Assembly (NCBI GenBank): GCA_017642335.1
Contig: JAGCPF010000062.1
Coordinates: forward strand, 1 to 46,682
DNA length: 46,682 nucleotides
Source: Fibrobacter sp.
GTDB lineage: Bacteria > Fibrobacterota > Fibrobacteria > Fibrobacterales > Fibrobacteraceae
Direction of reading: 5' to 3'
Below, piece after piece: positions 42,771 to 46,682 of this stretch. Made by a program: the position numbers and the translations under genes. The notes under the pieces are model-generated. The model had not been told where the DNA came from. It saw only the letters and a list, made by a program, of their open reading frames with translations, and ran no database searches. The first letter of the stretch is position 1. Each line of letters opens with the position of its first letter.

Positions 42771-44320
42771 TAGAACCTCCGGATATCACGCGGGATTTTC
42801 TTGAAGGTGATGTCGTGGTCAAAAAGGAATTTCTGCGGCATGATGCAGTTATCCGCATAGATGACATAGCGGTCGGCCTTCTCCGAAATTGACGCAAGAA
42901 AAGTCGCATCAAGCGTCGTTGTTTCGTCCTTGTTGTAAAGGAAATAATAGGCGACGCCTTCGAAGTTCCCTAGATGCGCCGGATGCCCGTTGTTGCTTTG
43001 CGGCAAAACATGGTTTGTTTCGGTGTAATAGAGGTATTCGCGGATGGTCTGCTCCGGGACATCTTCGTTGATGAAACCATCTTTCAAAAGTTCTGGGCCA
43101 AGTTCGTAATAAGAGAATGAACCCCCGGTGCCTTCAACCGCATTCTTGCCCTCGCCATAGCCGTCGATAACACGGCGGACTCGTTCAGCAGTGATGGTTT
43201 CTGCGTAATCTTCCATTTCAACAAGGATGAACTTGCGGTTGCCGCCATCTTGCTTGTTCAAGTTCAACACCGCGTGAGCTGTAGTGCCTGAACCTGCGAA
43301 GGAATCGAGGATGGTGGAGGATTTGTCAGTGGCGATAGATAATAAGTGTTTTGTCAATGCAACTGGTTTGGGATAATCGAAAGGCTTTATGTCAAAGATT
43401 GCCTTAATATCATCATTTCCCGACTCCGTACGACCATAAACAGTGTCTACAAGTAAACTTCTTTGCGTCACACCAAGGGGTCGATAATATTTTGTATAAA
43501 CTTTACCATTTTTAAAAACAAGATCATTGTACTGCTTTGAAACCTTTTCTTTACTCCATCTCCAGCACGATTGTTTTCCTTTCACTATTCTAGGCTTTAA
43601 CTTTTCACCACTAGGTGAAATAATTTCATATACAAGCGATGGACTAAATTGTATAGATGCTTTGTCTAATGTTATTAAACCATATTTTCCTTTTGCATCT
43701 TCAAAGGGATACAATTTCTCATCTAATTGATAATTAGTGTCTAGTCCAAGAGAAAATGAAGATAATAATTTTGCATAAGAAATAACATATTCATGTTCAA
43801 CTACAATGTTATTAGAATCATTTCCACCGCCCTGTTTTTTTTTCCAGATTAGTTCTCCAACAAAATTCCCAGCCCCAAATATCTCATCACAAACCAACTT
43901 CAGATTAGCCTGTTCGTTATCATCGATGCTTATAAAAATCGCCCCGTCATTGCTCAAGAGTTTTTGCAACAACTTAAGGCGCGGGTACATCATGCAAAGC
44001 CACTTGTCGTGACGGGTCAAGTCCTCGGATTCCTTCCCTACCACTTGCCCCAGCCACTTCTTGATTTTCGGGCTGTTCACATTGTCGTTATAGACCCAGT
44101 TCTCATTTCCGGTATTGTACGGCGGATCGATGTAGATGCACTTGACGCGGCCTTCGTATTCAGGGAGCAGAGATTTGAGCGCTTCCAAGTTATCACCGTG
44201 GATAATCTTGTTGCCCGGCTCGCCATCGCCAAAATCGTATTTCTTTTCCAGAACCCGATAAGGGACATCCAGGTGGTGATTCAAAACAGCGTCTTTGCCA
44301 ATCCAGGTCAGCGAGGGCAT
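42770..44320 (-). CDS. mod: Type III DNA methyltransferase Mod subunit (N6-adenine)
   Basis: This 516-residue methyltransferase sets the recognition site for the R-M pair. The catalytic DPPY (IDPPYNTG, 65-68) precedes the SAM-binding FAGSG (341-345), which is the beta-class order. The N-terminus MPSLTWIGKDAVLNHHLDVPYRVLE is typical of type III Mod. Between the motifs, residues about 150-310 (43390-43870) form the target-recognition domain, and this DNA is much richer in A+T than the rest of the gene. I see no simple-sequence repeat that would make it phase-variable. Confidence 0.93.
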   Translation of the reverse strand: MPSLTWIGKDAVLNHHLDVPYRVLEKKYDFGDGEPGNKIIHGDNLEALKSLLPEYEGRVKCIYIDPPYNTGNENWVYNDNVNSPKIKKWLGQVVGKESEDLTRHDKWLCMMYPRLKLLQKLLSNDGAIFISIDDNEQANLKLVCDEIFGAGNFVGELIWKKKQGGGNDSNNIVVEHEYVISYAKLLSSFSLGLDTNYQLDEKLYPFEDAKGKYGLITLDKASIQFSPSLVYEIISPSGEKLKPRIVKGKQSCWRWSKEKVSKQYNDLVFKNGKVYTKYYRPLGVTQRSLLVDTVYGRTESGNDDIKAIFDIKPFDYPKPVALTKHLLSIATDKSSTILDSFAGSGTTAHAVLNLNKQDGGNRKFILVEMEDYAETITAERVRRVIDGYGEGKNAVEGTGGSFSYYELGPELLKDGFINEDVPEQTIREYLYYTETNHVLPQSNNGHPAHLGNFEGVAYYFLYNKDETTTLDATFLASISEKADRYVIYADNCIMPQKFLFDHDITFKKIPRDIRRF

Positions 44321-44697
44321 GGGGGCCTCATGTACAAAAAGGTTAAAGGTTCTGTTTTAACCCTTACCCTTTTGCAAGTGGATTCTATCGCGCCTCGCGC
44401 TCCTGAATGACAGGAGCATATAAAAAGGCGTGGAATCATCCGACTTGCATGTTTCGAGGCTCCGCTAAAAGCCCTGCATACTACAAGCACGAACGACCCA
44501 CGCCCCATAGGGACGTGAGCGTTCGCCTTATTCTCGTATGCATTTGAAATTTAGCGGATTTCGAAACTGAGAATAAGAGCAAAAACTCTAAAAACTGGTA
44601 GCCCGTTACCCGACCGGCACACAACCGCCGATGCAGCTAAAAAGCCATGCCGTGAATATAGATAATTGTCGGACTTTGAAAGTCCGGCAACAGCTGA
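44321..44697. ncRNA. Highly structured gene-free region, possible RNA or palindromic element
   Basis: This 377-bp region has no convincing gene but several nested inverted repeats. 44380-44441 is a three-layer hairpin (GGATTC/GAATC, GCCT/AGGC, GCTCCTG/CAGGAGC). 44452-44566 has long imperfect arms: TTTCGA, CCGCTAAA and GCATAC on the left; GTATGC, TTTAGCGG and TCGAAA on the right. These arms enclose GAACG...CGTTC (44491-44524). CTTATTCTC/GAGAATAAG (44527-44577) is an alternative pairing. TTGTCGGACTT-TGA-AAGTCCGGCAA (44666-44690) is a strong hairpin that may end the operon to the right. Strand and role are unknown; the region also must contain the mod promoter. Confidence 0.45.
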
Positions 44698-44850
44698 TTA
44701 CGGATGTTTTTTCTCGAATTCGCTGGGAATGGTCTTCTTAGCCCCAGGCATGAACATATCGAAATCCCGCTGGATCAGTTCGCCCGCAAGCGGCATTTCT
44801 GCCCATCTACCCGCGGCAATTTCCTTATGTTGAATTTCGTCCTTATCCAT
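44698..44850 (-). CDS. Small protein at end of DUF3791-DUF3990 operon
   Basis: This 50-residue protein begins MDKDEIQHKEIAAGRWAEMP and ends SEFEKKHP. I chose ATG 44850, eight bases after the previous stop. A longer frame upstream overlaps the neighbour in another phase. No recognised domain and no strong RBS. It is hydrophilic and likely soluble. Its place as fourth gene of a compact operon supports it, but the call is tentative. Confidence 0.5.
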   Translation of the reverse strand: MDKDEIQHKEIAAGRWAEMPLAGELIQRDFDMFMPGAKKTIPSEFEKKHP

Positions 44851-44858
44851 AGGGAAAT

Positions 44859-45077
44859 CTAGGCCAATGCCCGACGTTTTTCCCGTTCGTATTCGCCTAC
44901 AATGTAATCGGGGCCATTTTCCCAAAGGCCAGTCTCCTTGTCAAACAGGCAAACGGCGGTCGTCGATTCCATAAAGTCCGCAACAGCGTCTGTCATGTCG
45001 CAATTATTCTTGTCCATCAAATCGCGTATGGACATCTGCGCAAGCAGGCACATGGCAAATTCAATTTTATCTTCCAT
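44859..45077 (-). CDS. DUF3791-like small protein
   Basis: This 72-residue protein (MEDKIEFAMCLLAQMSIRDLMDKN...DYIVGEYEREKRRA) overlaps the end of the DUF3990 gene by 11 bases. It resembles the DUF3791-type partners usually found beside DUF3990 genes (from memory). Helical and acidic. A role as partner or antitoxin of the DUF3990 protein is inference. Confidence 0.6.
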   Translation of the reverse strand: MEDKIEFAMCLLAQMSIRDLMDKNNCDMTDAVADFMESTTAVCLFDKETGLWENGPDYIVGEYEREKRRALA

Positions 45078-45630
45078 GAAGACAGACCTCTTCTGCCGTA
45101 AGAAACTTCAAGCAACCGAGAGCCTTGGACGAGCGAAAGCACCATTGGTTGGTGAGTTTTTCTGGTTCAAGAAAACTAATGGCGAGTTCGGCGGCCCTGT
45201 CGGAATTTATCGGTCCATAGACCCCATCCAAGAACGCCGTGATAACAGTATTTGTCTGATCGTTAGCAATCTTGCCGCAAATCAGGTCGTAGTCGATCCA
45301 CTTTTCAAATTCACCAGGAATGCAGTCATGCTTTCTATGCGATACTACGCAATGCAGCCAACCAACATCCGCATTCTTGAATTCATACAGAGAAAGCCCT
45401 TCGGATGGTGTAAACTCAAATGCATTGACAAAACCTCTTGAAGGCTGAGCATACTGCTCTTTCTGCGCAAGAGCCTTTTTGATGGATGTCGCTACGAACT
45501 TTTGTGCCTGATTCTTGCTCGTTGTCAAGTAAAAGCCCCTACCAAAATCCTTTCCTGCCGCACATTTCGACAAGTCCGGGGTTTGGACGACGCAATAGCT
45601 TCCATGGTAAAGGATTATTTTATCGTTCAT
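45067..45630 (-). CDS. DUF3990 family protein, possible ADP-ribosyltransferase-fold toxin
   Basis: This 187-residue protein begins MNDKIILYHGSYCVVQTPDLS and continues with KDFGRGFYLTTSKNQAQKF. The pattern LYHGS...GxGFYLT...QA is the DUF3990 signature and recalls the His-Gly and Tyr motifs of ADP-ribosyltransferase folds. It lies between two DUF3791-like genes with overlapping ends, so the three are one operon. Such arrangements look like toxin-antitoxin or phage-defence modules, but activity here is unproven. It has no signal peptide. Confidence 0.72.
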   Translation of the reverse strand: MNDKIILYHGSYCVVQTPDLSKCAAGKDFGRGFYLTTSKNQAQKFVATSIKKALAQKEQYAQPSRGFVNAFEFTPSEGLSLYEFKNADVGWLHCVVSHRKHDCIPGEFEKWIDYDLICGKIANDQTNTVITAFLDGVYGPINSDRAAELAISFLEPEKLTNQWCFRSSKALGCLKFLTAEEVCLHGR

Positions 45631-45845
45631 ACCGCCACCCCTTGATTTTTTAGGAATGCTTCAACCTCATTGAGGCTTGCCGAATCACCTTGCACATGGA
45701 ACTCTTCGTACATGTCCTGCATAAAGTCATAAACCTTGTACTGACGAAACAACTTCGCAACCTCCGGCATATCCTTATGCCAGGTCTTGGCGGCAAGCCG
45801 CAGAAGCCGCACCTGAATCAAGATTATTTCGTCTTTACGGTCCAT
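45627..45845 (-). CDS. DUF3791 family protein
   Basis: This 72-residue protein starts at ATG 45845 (MDRKDEIILIQVRLLRLAAKTW); earlier in-frame starts would add a hydrophobic tail not seen in the family. It has KLFRQYKVYDFMQDMYEEFHVQGD and NEVEAFL, the DUF3791 pattern. Its stop overlaps the DUF3990 start by four bases (ATGA). It is the first gene of the small operon. A TATAAT box on the minus strand (45862-45867) lies 17 bases upstream. Confidence 0.72.
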   Translation of the reverse strand: MDRKDEIILIQVRLLRLAAKTWHKDMPEVAKLFRQYKVYDFMQDMYEEFHVQGDSASLNEVEAFLKNQGVAV

Positions 45846-45861
45846 AGATTTGCTCAATACA

Positions 45862-45867
45862 ATTATA
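45862..45867 (-). promoter_or_regulatory. Candidate -10 box of DUF3791-DUF3990 operon
   Basis: TATAAT reads on the minus strand 17 bases before ATG 45845. No good -35 is seen, because that position falls in the terminator hairpin of the ATPase operon. The short leader means the RBS is weak or absent. Confidence 0.35.
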
Positions 45868-45892
45868 CAAAAAATAACGGGGCATAGCCCCG
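45866..45892 (-). terminator. Rho-independent terminator of V-ATPase K genes
   Basis: On the minus strand CGGGGC-TAT-GCCCCG (45878-45892) is followed by TTATTTTTT. It lies 87 bp downstream of the K-subunit stop and should end that leftward transcript. Confidence 0.82.
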
Positions 45893-45915
45893 CTATTCGA
45901 AAAAGACTTCTCAAG

Positions 45916-46045
45916 TAGATTGCTTCACCCCTTACGGGGTACGCAATGACAATCCTGTCTACTTCACTCGTAGCACCGCTACGACACGAGCATCATCGAG
46001 AACACCATGACGAACAGTGCGACGGTTTCGCCGACGCCAAGCACC
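45916..46045. repeat. Right direct repeat flanking the R-M island
   Basis: It matches 39777-39907. It contains the palindromic element GATTGCTTCACC...CGCAATGACAATCCTG (about 45918-45958) and the 3' end of the intact K-subunit gene. A second matching block, the 5' end of the gene, is 46404-46454 against 40008-40058. Confidence 0.88.
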
Positions 46046-46434
46046 ATCAGGTAGTTCACGAGGCCCTTGCCGGTTTCGCCGAGGGCGTTGCAGGCGTCCG
46101 CAGCGGACTTGCCCACGTACCAGGCAGAGGCCATCATGCCGATGCCACCGAAGATGCCGACACCCAGGTATGCAGCCCAGTTGGCCGGGGCCGCCTGGGA
46201 CTTGTTCAGGATGTACATCATCAGCAACATGCCGTAGATTGTCTGCGCAATCGGCGCGCCCACGAAGATGAGCAGCGTAAACAGCGCGTTCTTACCCTTG
46301 AGATACGCCTTCTTCCAGGCCCCGATGGCCGCCATGCCGGCAGTCCCGCAGCCCAGCGCAGAACCCACCGCGGCAAGGCCCAAGGCCGCCACCGCGCCAA
46401 GTTTCGCGAGCGTTAAAAGTTGAGCTTGATCCAT
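45979..46434 (-). CDS. V/A-type ATPase subunit K (proteolipid)
   Basis: This 151-residue membrane rotor subunit of a V/A-type ATP synthase or ion pump consists of two helical hairpins (four transmembrane helices). It has Gly-rich helices such as GLAAVGSALGCGTAGMA and GVGIFGGIGMMASAW. The ion-binding Glu136 is in the second hairpin (GVGETVALFVM); the first hairpin has Gln in PIAQTIYGMLL, as is usual for K subunits with one site per double hairpin. It is preceded by RBS GAGGTAACACGT and lies 18 bp after a second K gene. Confidence 0.93.
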   Translation of the reverse strand: MDQAQLLTLAKLGAVAALGLAAVGSALGCGTAGMAAIGAWKKAYLKGKNALFTLLIFVGAPIAQTIYGMLLMMYILNKSQAAPANWAAYLGVGIFGGIGMMASAWYVGKSAADACNALGETGKGLVNYLMVLGVGETVALFVMVFSMMLVS

Positions 46435-46452
46435 ACGTGTTACCTCGCTGGA

Positions 46453-46682
46453 TTAGAGCACCATCATGGAGAACACGAGAACGAACAGGGCCACGGTTTC
46501 CACGATACCGAGCACCATCAGGTAGTTCACCATGCCCTTGCCGGTTTCACCGAGGGCGTCGCAAGCCACGGCCGCGGACTTGCCCTGGTACCAGGCAGAA
46601 GCCATCATGCCAAGCCCGCCGAAGATACCGGCGCCGAGGCAGCCGCCCCAGTTGGTAAAGCCGGATTCAGCAGCCTTGCTCA
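46453..46682 (-). CDS. V/A-type ATPase subunit K, second tandem copy (5' end outside window)
   Basis: The last 76 codons of another K-subunit gene read in from the right edge: SKAAESGFTNWGGCLGAGIFGGLG...WYQGKSAAVACDALGETGKGMVNYLMVLGIVETVALFVLVFSMMVL. It is clearly homologous to the copy at 45979 but different at many positions (for example GIVETVALF against GVGETVALF), so the pair is not a very recent duplication. The conserved Glu is present. Confidence 0.92.
   Translation of the reverse strand, partial: SKAAESGFTNWGGCLGAGIFGGLGMMASAWYQGKSAAVACDALGETGKGMVNYLMVLGIVETVALFVLVFSMMVL

Noticed and set aside
42770..44320. Phase-variable mod through simple repeats
   Set aside because: No tetranucleotide or homopolymer tract long enough for slippage was seen in the gene or its start region.
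44430..44640. tRNA or tmRNA gene
   Set aside because: No cloverleaf, no T-loop GTTCRA in the right place and no CCA end could be found in the structured region.

Overview
The window looks like the chromosome of a Fibrobacter (rumen or gut cellulose degrader) or a close relative. The evidence is lipoproteins and a CE15 esterase with poly-serine linkers, a secreted GH9 cellulase, a V/A-type ATPase and a moderately GC-rich genome. The species cannot be read from the sequence alone.

Layout. 1-3776 (-) is purL, cut at the window edge. 3892-5595 (-) is a lipoprotein glucuronoyl esterase (CE15). 5830-20577 (+) is the most unusual part: fifteen paralogous small lipoproteins with two radical SAM/SPASM enzymes embedded among them (12184-13260 and 17667-18743). 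Every lipoprotein has a short signal peptide, almost always ending in F-W-x-x-C. Most then carry a Ser-rich linker, then Cys-rich modules, and all carry one to six Tyr-Gly motifs (YGV, YGC, YGP, YGT). About 37 Tyr-Gly dipeptides are present in total. I read this as a greatly expanded form of the rSAM/lipoprotein pairing known from Bacteroidetes (from memory, NCBIfam TIGR04133/TIGR04134), with the Tyr-Gly motifs as candidate modification sites. The chemistry is unknown.

20752-23462 holds a bifunctional (p)ppGpp synthetase/hydrolase and a small conserved gene. 23493-33678 is a complex I operon, nuoA-(BC fused)-D-H-I-J-K-L-M-N, with no nuoE, F or G. It meets a convergent GH9 cellulase (33692-35530, -). 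Two tandem collagen-like lipoproteins (35851-38753) and a U32-like protein (38787-39689) follow.

39777-46045 looks like a mobile insertion. A type III restriction-modification system (mod/res) and a small DUF3791-DUF3990-type operon lie between a broken copy of the V-ATPase K-subunit gene (39841-40038) and the intact gene (45979-46434), with matching flanking sequence on both sides. A second K-subunit gene runs off the right edge. Degenerate 7-bp tandem repeats recur at six gene junctions across the window.
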